NCBI RefSeq assembly: GCF_001700965.1
Contig: NZ_CP016756.1
Coordinates: 1,791,001-1,855,000, forward strand
DNA length: 64,000 nt
Direction of reading: 5' to 3'
Origin: Stenotrophomonas nitritireducens
GTDB taxonomy: Bacteria; Pseudomonadota; Gammaproteobacteria; Xanthomonadales; Xanthomonadaceae
This document shows, in pieces, positions 39,154 through 48,418 of this stretch. The translations under genes were made by a program, and so were the position numbers. Numbering within the stretch: position 1 is the stretch's first letter; each line of letters starts with the position of its first letter. The notes under the pieces were generated by a model. That model saw only the letters and a list, made by a program, of their open reading frames with translations, had not been told where the DNA came from and did not search any database.

Positions 39154-42100
39154 GTGGGCTTTTCGACTATTTTCATCCGGCGCCCGATCGCCACCTCCCT
39201 GCTGATGATCGGGCTGATGCTGCTGGGCATTCTCGGTTACCAGCGCCTGCCGGTTGCGGCCCTGCCCGAGATCGAAGCGCCCAGCCTCGTGGTGACCACC
39301 CAGTACCCGGGTGCCAGCGCGCAGACCATGGCCTCGCTGGTGACCACGCCGCTGGAGCGGCAGCTGGGGCAGATTTCCGGGCTGGACATGATGACCTCCG
39401 ATTCCTCGGCCGGTCTGTCCAGCATCGTGCTGCAGTTCTCGATGGAACGCGACCTGGATACCGCCGCGCAGGACGTGCAGGCGGCGATCCGCCAGGCCAC
39501 CCTGCCCAGCTCGCTGCCTTACCAGCCGGTCTACAACCGGGTGAACCCGGCCGATGCGCCGATCCTGACCCTGAAGCTGGCCTCGGACACGCGCCCCCTG
39601 CGTGAGGTCAACGATCTGGCCGATTCGATCCTGGCCCAGCGCCTGTCGCAGACCGACGGTGTCGGCCTGGTGTCCATTGCAGGCAACGTGCGGCCGGCGG
39701 TACGCATCCAGGTCAACCCGGCCCAGCTGGCCAACATGGGCATGACCCTGGAAGACCTGCGCAGCGCGCTGACCCAGGCCAACGTCAATGCGCCCAAGGG
39801 CTCGCTCAACGGCAAGACGCAGAGCTACACGCTGTCCACCAACGACCAGCTCAGCGACGCGTCCGACTACAACGACATCATCATCCGCTACCAGAACGGC
39901 GCACCGGTACGGCTGCGCGACGTGGCCCAGGTGGTCGACGGCGTGGAGAACGACCAGCTTGCCGCATGGGCCGATGGCAAGCCGGCGGTGCTGCTGGAAG
40001 TACGCCGCCAGCCCGGCGCCAACATCGTCAAGACGGTGGAGAACATCCGCCAGATCCTGCCCAACCTGCAGGGCATGCTGCCGGCCGACGTAACGCTGGA
40101 TGTGTTCTCCGACCGCACCGTCACCATCCGCGCCTCGGTGCACGACGTGCAGTTCACCCTGATCCTCACCATCTGCCTGGTGGTAGCGGTGATCTTCGTG
40201 TTCCTGCGCCGGCTGTGGGCGACGGTGATCCCGTCGGTGGCGGTGCCGCTGTCGCTGCTGGGTACGTTCGGGGTGATGGCCTTTGCCGGCATGTCGCTGG
40301 ACAACCTGTCGCTGATGGCGCTGACCGTGGCCACCGGCTTCGTGGTCGACGATGCGATCGTGATGATCGAGAACATCGTGCGCTATATCGAGAAGGGCAA
40401 GGACGGCCCGGAGGCGGCCGAGATCGGTTCGCGCGAAATCGGCTTCACCGTGCTGTCGCTGACGGTGTCCTTGATCGCGGTGTTCCTGCCGCTGATCCTG
40501 ATGCCCGGCGTCACCGGCCGCCTGTTCCACGAGTTCGCCTGGGTGTTGACCATCGCCGTATCGATCTCGATGCTGATCTCGCTGACGCTGACGCCGATGA
40601 TGTGCGCCTACCTGCTCAAGCCGGACGCGCTGCCCGAAGGCGACGACGCGCATGAGCGGGCCGCCGCAGACGGCAAGGTCACCGCATGGTCGCGCCTGGT
40701 CGGCGTCTACGAGCGTACCCTGGACTGGGTGCTGCGCCACCAGCCGCTGACGCTGACGATCGCGCTGGCCTCGGTTGCGCTGACCGTGCTGCTGTACATG
40801 GTGATCCCCAAGGGCCTGCTGCCCGACCAGGACACCGGCATGGTCACCGGCGTGGTGATCGCCGACCAGAACGTCGCCTTCGAGCAGATGCAGCAGCGCA
40901 CCCAGGCCGTTGCCGCCGCATTGCAGAGCGATGAAGCGGTCACCGGTGTGGCCGCCTATATCGGCGCCGGCAGCATGAACCCCACGCTCAACCAGGGCCA
41001 GCTGAGCATCGTGCTCAAGGACCGCGGCGATCGTGATGGACTGGATGTGATCCTGCCGCGCCTGCAGGCCGCCGCCGCGCATGTGCCCGGTGTCGCCCTG
41101 TACCTGAAGCCGGTGCAGGACGTGACCCTGGACACGCGCGTGGCCGCCACCGCCTACCAGTTCTCGCTGTCGGACATGGACAGCACCGAGCTGGCCGCCC
41201 AGACCGAGCGCGTCACCGATGCACTGCGGCGCCTGCCCGAGCTGGCCGACGTCGACAACAACCTGGCCAACCACGGCCGCGCCCTGCATGTGGAAGTGGA
41301 CCGCGACAAGGCCAGCCGCTACGGCGTGCCGATGCAGACCATCGACGACACGCTCTACGACGCCTACGGCCAGCGCCAGATCTCGACCATCTTCACCCAG
41401 CTCAACCAATACCGCGTGGTGCTGGAAGTGGCGCCGGAGTTCCGCAACAGCGATGCGCTGATGAACCAGCTGGCGATCGGCAGCAATGGCAGCGGCACGC
41501 TCAGTGGCAGCAATGCGACCACGCTGGGCCAGGTGACATCGAGCAACTCGTCCACCGCTACCGGCATCGGCAGCGCCAACACCGGCATCGCCCTGGGCGC
41601 GGGCGGCAGCATTCCGCTGTCGGCCATTGCCAGCGCCACGCCCGGCACCGCGCCGCTGATCGTCAGCCATCAGCAACAGCTGCCATCGGCGACCATCTCG
41701 TTCAACCTGGCACCGGGTTATTCCCTGTCCGAAGGCGTGGATGCGATCAACAAGGCAGTGGCCGAACTGGAACTGCCGCAACAGATGCAGGCGCAGTTCG
41801 TCGGCACCGCCGCCGAGTTCTCCAGCAGCCAGACCGATGTGATCCTGCTGCTGTTGGCGGCCATCGCGGTGATCTACATCGTGCTCGGCGTGCTGTACGA
41901 AAGCTGGATCCATCCACTGACCATCATCTCCACCCTGCCGCCGGCCGGCGTGGGTGCGCTGCTGGCGCTGTACCTGTGCGGCATGAGCCTGTCGGTGGAC
42001 GGCATCGTCGGCATCGTGCTGCTGATCGGCATCGTCAAGAAGAACGCGATCATGATGATCGACTTCGCTTTGGACGCGCAGCGCGCCGGTGCCAATGCGC

Positions 42101-42378
42101 ATGACGCCATCCGCCGTGCCTGCCTGCTGCGTTTCCGGCCGATCATGATGACCACCGCCGCGGCCATGCTCGGCGCGCTGCCGCTGGCCTTGGGCACCGG
42201 CATCGGTTCGGAACTGCGGCGTCCGCTGGGTGTGGCCATCGTCGGCGGCCTGCTGCTGTCGCAGCTGGTCACGCTGTACACCACGCCGGTGATCTACCTG
42301 TACTTCGAACGTCTGTCCGAGTGGGCCGCCAAGCGCCGCGAACAACGCGCCGCCGCCCGCCTGCAGGCCGCACGGTAA
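39154..42378 (+). CDS. mdtB: RND efflux pump subunit (MdtB/SmeJ-like)
   Basis: The 1074-residue inner-membrane pump has twelve TM segments in the RND arrangement. The proton-relay residues are present: GFVVDDAIVMIENIVRYI (paired aspartates, TM4) near residue 400 and VKKNAIMMIDFAL (TM10 lysine) near 960. It starts with GTG at 39154 (VGFSTIFIRRPIATSLL). A Ser/Gly/Thr-rich stretch of about 40 residues, near 770-815, is inserted in the periplasmic docking region compared with its partner. It works as a heteromultimer with the next gene product and exports drugs and metabolites by proton antiport. Confidence 0.93.
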   Translation: MGFSTIFIRRPIATSLLMIGLMLLGILGYQRLPVAALPEIEAPSLVVTTQYPGASAQTMASLVTTPLERQLGQISGLDMMTSDSSAGLSSIVLQFSMERDLDTAAQDVQAAIRQATLPSSLPYQPVYNRVNPADAPILTLKLASDTRPLREVNDLADSILAQRLSQTDGVGLVSIAGNVRPAVRIQVNPAQLANMGMTLEDLRSALTQANVNAPKGSLNGKTQSYTLSTNDQLSDASDYNDIIIRYQNGAPVRLRDVAQVVDGVENDQLAAWADGKPAVLLEVRRQPGANIVKTVENIRQILPNLQGMLPADVTLDVFSDRTVTIRASVHDVQFTLILTICLVVAVIFVFLRRLWATVIPSVAVPLSLLGTFGVMAFAGMSLDNLSLMALTVATGFVVDDAIVMIENIVRYIEKGKDGPEAAEIGSREIGFTVLSLTVSLIAVFLPLILMPGVTGRLFHEFAWVLTIAVSISMLISLTLTPMMCAYLLKPDALPEGDDAHERAAADGKVTAWSRLVGVYERTLDWVLRHQPLTLTIALASVALTVLLYMVIPKGLLPDQDTGMVTGVVIADQNVAFEQMQQRTQAVAAALQSDEAVTGVAAYIGAGSMNPTLNQGQLSIVLKDRGDRDGLDVILPRLQAAAAHVPGVALYLKPVQDVTLDTRVAATAYQFSLSDMDSTELAAQTERVTDALRRLPELADVDNNLANHGRALHVEVDRDKASRYGVPMQTIDDTLYDAYGQRQISTIFTQLNQYRVVLEVAPEFRNSDALMNQLAIGSNGSGTLSGSNATTLGQVTSSNSSTATGIGSANTGIALGAGGSIPLSAIASATPGTAPLIVSHQQQLPSATISFNLAPGYSLSEGVDAINKAVAELELPQQMQAQFVGTAAEFSSSQTDVILLLLAAIAVIYIVLGVLYESWIHPLTIISTLPPAGVGALLALYLCGMSLSVDGIVGIVLLIGIVKKNAIMMIDFALDAQRAGANAHDAIRRACLLRFRPIMMTTAAAMLGALPLALGTGIGSELRRPLGVAIVGGLLLSQLVTLYTTPVIYLYFERLSEWAAKRREQRAAARLQAAR

Positions 42379-42384
42379 GCGCGG

Positions 42385-45300
42385 ATGAATATCTCCGCGC
42401 CTTTCATCACACGCCCGATCGGCATCACCCTGCTGGCCATCGGCCTGTTTTTCGCCGGCATGGTCTGCTACCTGCGGCTGGGCGTTGCGGCCCTGCCCAA
42501 CCTGTCGATCCCGGTGATCTTCGTGCAGGCCTCCAACACCGGTGCCGACGCCAACACCATGGCGGCGACGGTGACTGCACCGCTGGAACGCCACCTCGGC
42601 CAGGTGCCGGGCATCGACACCATGCGTTCGAGCAGCAGTGATGGCCGCAGCATGGTGTTCCTGATGTTCAACACCAGCCGCAACATCGACTCGGCCGCAC
42701 AGGACGTGCAGGCCGCGATCAACGCGGCCATGGCCGACCTGCCGGCGGGCATCAACACGCCCACCTACCAGAAGGCCAACCCCAACGATGATCCGGTGAT
42801 CGCGCTGGCGCTGACCTCGGACACGCAGTCGGTGGCTGAGCTGTACAACACCGCCGACTCGCTGCTGGCGCAGCGGCTGCGGCAGTTGCCCGGCGTATCG
42901 CAGGTGGATATCGCCGGTGCCTCCACCCCGGCCGTGCGCGTGGACCTCAACCTGCGTGCGATGAGCGCGCTGGGCCTGAGCCCGGATGACCTGCGCAATG
43001 CCATGCGCGCGGCCAACGTGGCCTCACCGCTGGGATTCCTGAGCGATGGCACCAGCCAGACCGCGATCATCCTCAACGACCAGATCCGCAAGGCCTCGGA
43101 CTTCGCCAACGTCGCCATTTCCACCCACGACGGTGCGGTGGTGCGGCTCAAGGATGTGGCCACGGTCTACGACGGCCAGCAGGACGCCTACCAAGCGGCC
43201 TGGTTCAACGGCAAGCGCGGCGTGCTGATGTATGTCTACCTGCGCAGTGGCGACAACCTGGTCGCCACGGTCGACCGGGTCAAGGCTGCCATCCCCTCGC
43301 TCACCGGCTATCTGGATGCCGGCACCACGCTGACCCCGTACTTCGACCGCACCCCGACCATCCGCGCCTCGCTGGCCGAAGTGCAGATCACCTTGATGAT
43401 CAGCCTGCTGATGGTGATCCTGACCATGGCGCTGTTCCTGCGCCGGTTGGCGCCGACCTTGATTGCCGCAGTGACCGTACCGTTGTCTCTGGCCGGTGCC
43501 GCGCTGGTCATGTATACGCTGGGCTTCACCCTCAACAACCTGACTCTGCTCGCGCTGGTGATCGCCATTGGTTTCGTCGTCGACGATGCCATCGTGGTGA
43601 TCGAGAACGTCATGCGCCATCTCGATGAGGGCATGCCACGGCGCGAAGCCGCAATGGCGGGCGCACGCGAGATTGGCTTCACCATCATCTCGATCACCGC
43701 CTCGCTGATTGCGGTATTCCTGCCGATCATCTTCGCCCAGGGCATGATCGGCGCGTTCTTCCGTGAGTTCACCCTCACCCTGGTGTCGGCGATCCTGGTG
43801 TCGGCAGTGGTCTCGCTGACCCTGACCCCGGCGCTGTGCGCGCGCTTCCTGCACCCGCATGCTGAAGGTGCACGCGACACCCGCCTCAACCGCATGCTCG
43901 ACCGCATGCATGAGGGCATGCTCAGGATCTATACGGTTGCGCTGGATTTCTCGCTGCGCCACGCCTTGCTGTTGTCGTTGACGCCGTTGCTGTTGATCGT
44001 GGCTACCTTCTACCTGGCCGGTTCGGTCAGCAAGGGCCAGTTCCCCGAGCAGGACACCGGCCTGATCTGGGGCCGAGCCAGTTCCAGCGCGACGGTCTCG
44101 TTCCAGGAAATGAGCGAGCGCCAACGCCGGCTCAGCGACATGTTCCTGGCCGACCCGGCGGTGAAGATGGTGGGCTCGCGACTGGGTTCCAGCCGCCAGG
44201 GCAGCAGTGCCCAGTTCAACATCGAGCTGCTGACCGAGAAAGAAGGCCGCCGCGAACCCACCAACGTGGTGGTGACCCGGCTCAGCGCCAAGGCCGCGCA
44301 GTTCCCGGACTTGGACGTCCGCCTGCGGGCCATCCAGGACCTGCCGTCCGATGGCGGCGGTGGCGGCTCGCAAGGCGCGCAGAACCGCGTGACCCTGCAG
44401 GGCAACGATGCCGAGCAGCTGGCCGAATGGCTGCCCAAGGTGGTGGCCGCGCTGAAGCAGCATCCGCAGCTGCGTGATGTCGGCTCGGACGTGGACAAGG
44501 GCGGGCTGATGCAGAAGATCGTCATCGACCGCGACAAGGCCTCGCGCTTGGGTGTGACCATCGGCGCCATCGACGGTGCGCTGTACGGCGCCTTCGGCCA
44601 GCGCCAGATCTCCACCATCTACGCCGACCTCAACCAGTACGGTGTGGTGGTCAACGCGCTGCCCAGCCAGACCGGCAGCCCGGCCGCGATCGAGGATCTG
44701 TACGTTGCCTCCAAGAGCGGGCAGATGATTCCGCTGACCGCACTGGCCCACCAGGAGCCGGGGCTGGCGCCATCGCAGGTGACCCACCAGAACCAGTACA
44801 CGGTGATGGACCTGAGCTACAACCTGGCACCGGGTGTGAGCAGCGGTGAGGGCGATGCCATCGTCAAGTCCGTGATCGACGGCCTGCGCATGCCGGGTGA
44901 CATCCGCCAGGCCGCACCCGGCGGTTTCCGCCAGGCGATGGACCCGACCGCGATGCTGATGCTGATCATCGCCGCCATCGCCACGGTCTACATCGTGCTG
45001 GGCATGCTGTACGAGAGCCTGGTGCATCCGGTGACCATCCTGTCCACCCTGCCTGCTGCAGGCATGGGCGCACTGCTGGCCTTGTGGATCACCAACACCG
45101 ACCTGTCGATCATCTCGATGATCGCCCTGGTATTGCTGATCGGCATCGTCAAGAAGAACGCGATCATGATGATCGACTTCGCCCTGGTCGCGCAGCGCGT
45201 GCATGGCAAATCACCGGCTGATGCTGTGCGCGAAGCCAGCATCGTGCGTTTCCGCCCGATCATGATGACGACGATGGTTGCCATCCTGGCGGCACTGCCG

Positions 45301-45504
45301 CTGGCGATCGGCCTTGGCGAAGGTTCGGAGCTGCGCCGGCCACTGGGCATCGCGATGATCGGCGGCCTGTTGATCTCGCAGAGCCTGACGTTGCTCAGCA
45401 CCCCGGCCTTGTACGTGATCTTCTCCTGCCTGCAGCAGCACTGGCGCAACTGGCGCGCCCGCAGCAAGGAGCGCAGGCGCCTGCGCAAGCTGGCACGCGC
45501 GTGA
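42385..45504 (+). CDS. mdtC: RND efflux pump subunit (MdtC/SmeK-like)
   Basis: The 1039-residue RND protein follows 6 bases after its partner, so translation is coupled. It has GFVVDDAIVVIENVMRHL near residue 400 and VKKNAIMMIDFALVAQR near 930, the essential charged residues of TM4 and TM10. Unlike the preceding subunit it lacks the Ser-rich insertion. In E. coli MdtB2C works as a heterotrimer where one subunit carries most of the proton coupling; the same division is expected here. No outer-membrane channel or regulator gene is adjacent, so a shared TolC-like protein from elsewhere is likely. Confidence 0.93.
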   Translation: MNISAPFITRPIGITLLAIGLFFAGMVCYLRLGVAALPNLSIPVIFVQASNTGADANTMAATVTAPLERHLGQVPGIDTMRSSSSDGRSMVFLMFNTSRNIDSAAQDVQAAINAAMADLPAGINTPTYQKANPNDDPVIALALTSDTQSVAELYNTADSLLAQRLRQLPGVSQVDIAGASTPAVRVDLNLRAMSALGLSPDDLRNAMRAANVASPLGFLSDGTSQTAIILNDQIRKASDFANVAISTHDGAVVRLKDVATVYDGQQDAYQAAWFNGKRGVLMYVYLRSGDNLVATVDRVKAAIPSLTGYLDAGTTLTPYFDRTPTIRASLAEVQITLMISLLMVILTMALFLRRLAPTLIAAVTVPLSLAGAALVMYTLGFTLNNLTLLALVIAIGFVVDDAIVVIENVMRHLDEGMPRREAAMAGAREIGFTIISITASLIAVFLPIIFAQGMIGAFFREFTLTLVSAILVSAVVSLTLTPALCARFLHPHAEGARDTRLNRMLDRMHEGMLRIYTVALDFSLRHALLLSLTPLLLIVATFYLAGSVSKGQFPEQDTGLIWGRASSSATVSFQEMSERQRRLSDMFLADPAVKMVGSRLGSSRQGSSAQFNIELLTEKEGRREPTNVVVTRLSAKAAQFPDLDVRLRAIQDLPSDGGGGGSQGAQNRVTLQGNDAEQLAEWLPKVVAALKQHPQLRDVGSDVDKGGLMQKIVIDRDKASRLGVTIGAIDGALYGAFGQRQISTIYADLNQYGVVVNALPSQTGSPAAIEDLYVASKSGQMIPLTALAHQEPGLAPSQVTHQNQYTVMDLSYNLAPGVSSGEGDAIVKSVIDGLRMPGDIRQAAPGGFRQAMDPTAMLMLIIAAIATVYIVLGMLYESLVHPVTILSTLPAAGMGALLALWITNTDLSIISMIALVLLIGIVKKNAIMMIDFALVAQRVHGKSPADAVREASIVRFRPIMMTTMVAILAALPLAIGLGEGSELRRPLGIAMIGGLLISQSLTLLSTPALYVIFSCLQQHWRNWRARSKERRRLRKLARA

Positions 45505-45579
45505 TGTAGCCCCTCTCCCCTGCACGATGCGCAAGGGGAGAAGAACGATTGGCTGCACGTCACATGCACGCGGTCTGAT

Positions 45580-45810
45580 CAACCACCGAAGGCGATGCCT
45601 TCGGGCCGGACGGGTCAGGGACGGAGGCTTTGGCTTTGGCTTTGGCTTTGGCTTTGGCTTTGGCTTTGGCTTTGGCTTTGGCTTTGGCCTTTGGCTGTTG
45701 CTCTGGCTTTTGCCCGTGCTCTGGCTTTCGCCGTTGCTTTAGCCCTTCTCCCGCCTGCGGGAGAAGGGTTGGGATGAGGGGAAGCTTTGGCTTTGGCTTT
45801 GGCTTTGGAT
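45580..45810. repeat. Composite element: GGCTTT array plus GGGAGAAGGG hairpin
   Basis: About ten perfect GGCTTT units at 45626-45688 decay into TTGCTCTGGCTTTTGC-like units, then the hairpin CCTTCTCCCGCCTGCGGG-type (45743-45768) follows, then TTGGGATGAGGG and four more GGCTTT units. Upstream is GACCGAAGGC-like DNA as at 27790. Related elements occur at 52884, 53421 and 61556. Bases 45811-46070 hold CT-rich REP-like DNA and no gene. Confidence 0.9.
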
Positions 45811-46070
45811 TTGCTTGCGCGCTGCGATTCACGCGAAACAAGGCAAAAGCAGAACCACCAGCAACACAGCAAAAAACTACCCCTCCCCAACCCTCCCCTG
45901 CGCTGCGCGCAAGGGAGGGAGCTGAAAGCCCTGCACTGCGTGCAAGGGAGGGAACCGAAAGCCCCTGCGCTACACGCAGGGAGAGGGAAAAGCACAACGC
46001 TGGCCCTGCGCTGCCACTTCTGCCACCGTATAGCGGCACAACGCTCCCGTCAGCCACGACTGGTAACGCA

Positions 46071-47180
46071 ATGCCCCTATTCAAATTCACCCGCCACGGC
46101 GGGCAAGCGCGCGGCGGCCGGCCGCACTCCCCGCTGCCATGGATTACGCTAATCGCTCTGATCCTGGGGGTAGTCGCACTCGGTTTTGCCTGGCTGGCAG
46201 GCTGGCTGGGCCGTGATCGGCTCACCTCGCAGAATTTCACCGATGCCATCGAAGCCACCGGCGCCAAATACCCGGGCTTCCGTCGCGCGCACAGCAAGGG
46301 CGTGTGCGTCAGTGGCTGGTTCGAACCCAGCGCGCAGGCAGCACAGCTCTCGCAGGCGCGCGTGTTCGCACAGCCTCGCGTGCCGGTATTGGGGCGGCTG
46401 TCGATAGGCGGCGGCAACCCGCATGGCGCCGACAACAGTGCACGCGTGCGCAGCATCGCCTTGCAGCTGAGCAGCGATGACGGCCAGCAGTGGCGCATGG
46501 CGATGAACAGCTTCCCGTTCCTCGCCGTCGCCACGCCCGAAGCCTTCTACGAACAAACCCGCGCACAGATTCCCGACCCGGTCACCGGCAAGCCTGATCC
46601 CGCCAAACTCGCAGCGATCCAGGAAAAATATCCCAGCGTCCGCGCCTTCCAGCAATGGGCCAAGACCGCGCCGTGGACCGACAGCTGGGCCAGCACCGAG
46701 TTCAACAGCGTCAACAGCTTCTGGTTCACCAATGCACAGGGGCAACGCCGCGCGGTGCGCTGGCGCTGGCAGCCACAAGCAGCCGTCCACGAACTGGATG
46801 CCGCCAGCCGCGAGCAGGCCGGCGTGGACTTCCTCAGCCAGGACCTGCAGCAGCGCCTGGCGCAGGGCCCCGTGCGCTGGAATCTGCTGGTGACCCTGGC
46901 CGGGCCACAGGATGCGATCAACGACTCCTCCGTGCCGTGGCCAGCCGAGCGCGAACAGATCGCAGCCGGCGTGCTCAACATCGATCAGATGCAGCCGCAG
47001 GCACAAGGCAGCTGCAATGACCTCAACTTCGATCCGCTGATCCTGCCCGAGGGTATTGCCGGCAGTGACGACCCGATCCTGGCGGCACGCTCGGCGGTGT
47101 ACTCACAGTCCTTCAACCGCCGCGAACGCGAGCGCGCCACCGGTGCGGCCGCCCGCGACAACGCGCAGGTGCAGCCATGA
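46071..47180 (+). CDS. Membrane-anchored catalase-family peroxidase
   Basis: The 369-residue protein has an N-terminal TM anchor (ITLIALILGVVALGFAWLAG) and then a reduced catalase fold as in SrpA-type proteins. RRAHSKGVCVSGWFEP near residue 75 holds the distal histidine. ILAARSAVYSQSFNRRE near 340 has the RxxxY heme-ligand motif. Small catalase-family proteins lack the NADPH and C-terminal domains of full catalases and mostly act as peroxidases. Its TGA overlaps the start of the cytochrome b561 gene (ATGA), suggesting that the b561 supplies electrons from quinol in the inner membrane. The longer open frame upstream reads only through GGCTTT repeat DNA, so the ATG at 46071 is used. Confidence 0.85.
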   Translation: MPLFKFTRHGGQARGGRPHSPLPWITLIALILGVVALGFAWLAGWLGRDRLTSQNFTDAIEATGAKYPGFRRAHSKGVCVSGWFEPSAQAAQLSQARVFAQPRVPVLGRLSIGGGNPHGADNSARVRSIALQLSSDDGQQWRMAMNSFPFLAVATPEAFYEQTRAQIPDPVTGKPDPAKLAAIQEKYPSVRAFQQWAKTAPWTDSWASTEFNSVNSFWFTNAQGQRRAVRWRWQPQAAVHELDAASREQAGVDFLSQDLQQRLAQGPVRWNLLVTLAGPQDAINDSSVPWPAEREQIAAGVLNIDQMQPQAQGSCNDLNFDPLILPEGIAGSDDPILAARSAVYSQSFNRRERERATGAAARDNAQVQP

Positions 47181-47716
47181 ACAACGGCAACGGTCACTTC
47201 AACCTGCTGGCACGCGTGCTGCACTGGAGCATGGCACTGCTGATCCTGGCGATGCTGTTCATCGGCGTCACCATGGTGGCCTCGGTGCACCTGCGCCCCG
47301 CGCTGATCAACCTGCATCGGCCACTGGGCATTCTCATCCTGCTGCTGGCCCTGCTGCGCCTGTACAACCGCTTCCGTCACCGGCCACCGCCGCTGCCCGC
47401 TGATCTTCCGGCATGGCAAGCCTGGGCCGCCACCGCCTCGCATTGGCTGCTGTACGCATTGATGCTGGCGATGCCGCTGATCGGCTGGGCAATGTTGTCG
47501 GCCGGTGGCTATCCCATTGTGTTGTGGGGCGGTGTACAGCTGCCGGCCATCGTGCCGCATACGCCATCGCTGTATGCGCTGCTGCGTGGCGCCCACAGCC
47601 TGCTGGCCTACCTGCTGTTCGCCACGGTGTTGATGCATGTCGGCGCGGCTCTGTTCCATGCCTGGGTGCGCCGCGATGGCGTGTTCCAGGCAATGGCACG
47701 CGGCGAGCCCCAATGA
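47177..47716 (+). CDS. Cytochrome b561 family protein
   Basis: The 179-residue protein has four TM helices and the paired heme-ligand histidines of bacterial cytochrome b561/YodB: LARVLHWSMALLILAM, INLHRPLGILILLL, TASHWLLYALMLAMPLIGW and AHSLLAYLLFATVLMHVGAALFH. It transfers electrons between quinol and a periplasmic partner. The 4-base overlap with the catalase-like gene points to that protein as the partner. The heme and topology calls are firm; the pairing is inferred. Confidence 0.9.
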   Translation: MNNGNGHFNLLARVLHWSMALLILAMLFIGVTMVASVHLRPALINLHRPLGILILLLALLRLYNRFRHRPPPLPADLPAWQAWAATASHWLLYALMLAMPLIGWAMLSAGGYPIVLWGGVQLPAIVPHTPSLYALLRGAHSLLAYLLFATVLMHVGAALFHAWVRRDGVFQAMARGEPQ

Positions 47717-47720
47717 CCCG

Positions 47721-47746
47721 ATAGTGCCGAGCCATGCTCGGCAAGG
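47721..47746. repeat. Single SMAG unit
   Basis: ATAGTGCCGAGCCATGC with the closing CTCGGC arm, in plus orientation, a few bases after the cytochrome b561 stop. The head reads ATAG rather than GTAG. It lies between convergent genes and could help terminate both. Confidence 0.75.
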
Positions 47747-47815
47747 GCCCCACCAGGGATAACAACAGCCCTCAAGCTCCTCCCTTCGCTGCGCGAAAAG
47801 GAGAGAACTCAGATC

Positions 47816-48418
47816 CTACAACCAGCCCTTCTGCCGCGCCACGCGATAGGCTTCGATGCGATTGGCCACGCCCAGCTTGCCGATACATTCGGACAGATAG
47901 TTGCGCACGGTGCCATGCGACAAGCCCAACTGCTCGGCGATCTCGTTGGCGGAACGGCCATCGCCGGCCAGGCGCAACACCTGGCGTTCGCGATCATTCA
48001 AAGGATCGGCTTCCGACCAGGCTTCCACCGCCAGCAGCGGATCGATGGCGCGGCCGCCGCGATTCACCTGGCGCAGAGCATCGGCCAGTTTTTCGGCCGG
48101 GGAATCCTTCAATAGATAACCCTGCACGCCCGCTTCCAACGCGCGCCGCAGAAAACCGCTGCGAGCGAAGGTGGTGACGATCACCACCTTGATCGGCAGC
48201 CCATGACGCTGCACGCGCTGGGCCAGTTCCAGCCCGGTCAAGCCGGGCATCTCGATATCGGTCACCAGCACGTCGGGCTTCAGCCGCTGCAGCTCGCGCC
48301 AGGCGATCTCGCCATCGGCGGCGGTGCCGATCACCTCGATATCGGTCTCAAGATTGAGCAGCGCCGACAAGGCACCACGCACCATTGCCTGGTCTTCGGC
48401 CAACAGGATGCGGATCAC
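47816..48418 (-). CDS. NarL/DesR-type response regulator
   Basis: The 200-residue protein has a receiver domain with acidic pair LLAEDQ, phospho-acceptor DVLVTDIEMPGLTG near residue 54, VTTFARSG and the lysine in YLLKDSP. Its C-terminal LuxR helix-turn-helix is LNDRERQVLRLAGDGRSANEIAEQL...GTVRNYLS. Its ATG overlaps the end of the sensor kinase gene. It should activate or repress this operon and perhaps the divergent exporter in response to an envelope signal, as DesR or LnrK do in Bacillus. The comparison is by architecture. Confidence 0.92.
   Translation of the reverse strand: MIRILLAEDQAMVRGALSALLNLETDIEVIGTAADGEIAWRELQRLKPDVLVTDIEMPGLTGLELAQRVQRHGLPIKVVIVTTFARSGFLRRALEAGVQGYLLKDSPAEKLADALRQVNRGGRAIDPLLAVEAWSEADPLNDRERQVLRLAGDGRSANEIAEQLGLSHGTVRNYLSECIGKLGVANRIEAYRVARQKGWL

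Noticed and set aside
38848..42594. 1248-residue minus-strand open frame across the RND pump genes
   Set aside because: Translation is His/Gln/Arg-rich, typical of the antisense of high-GC genes, and covers parts of two strong RND genes on the other strand.
45630..46070. N-terminal extension of the catalase-like gene with ALALAL repeats
   Set aside because: It reads through the GGCTTT hexamer array; the ATG at 46071 starts the conserved protein with its TM anchor.
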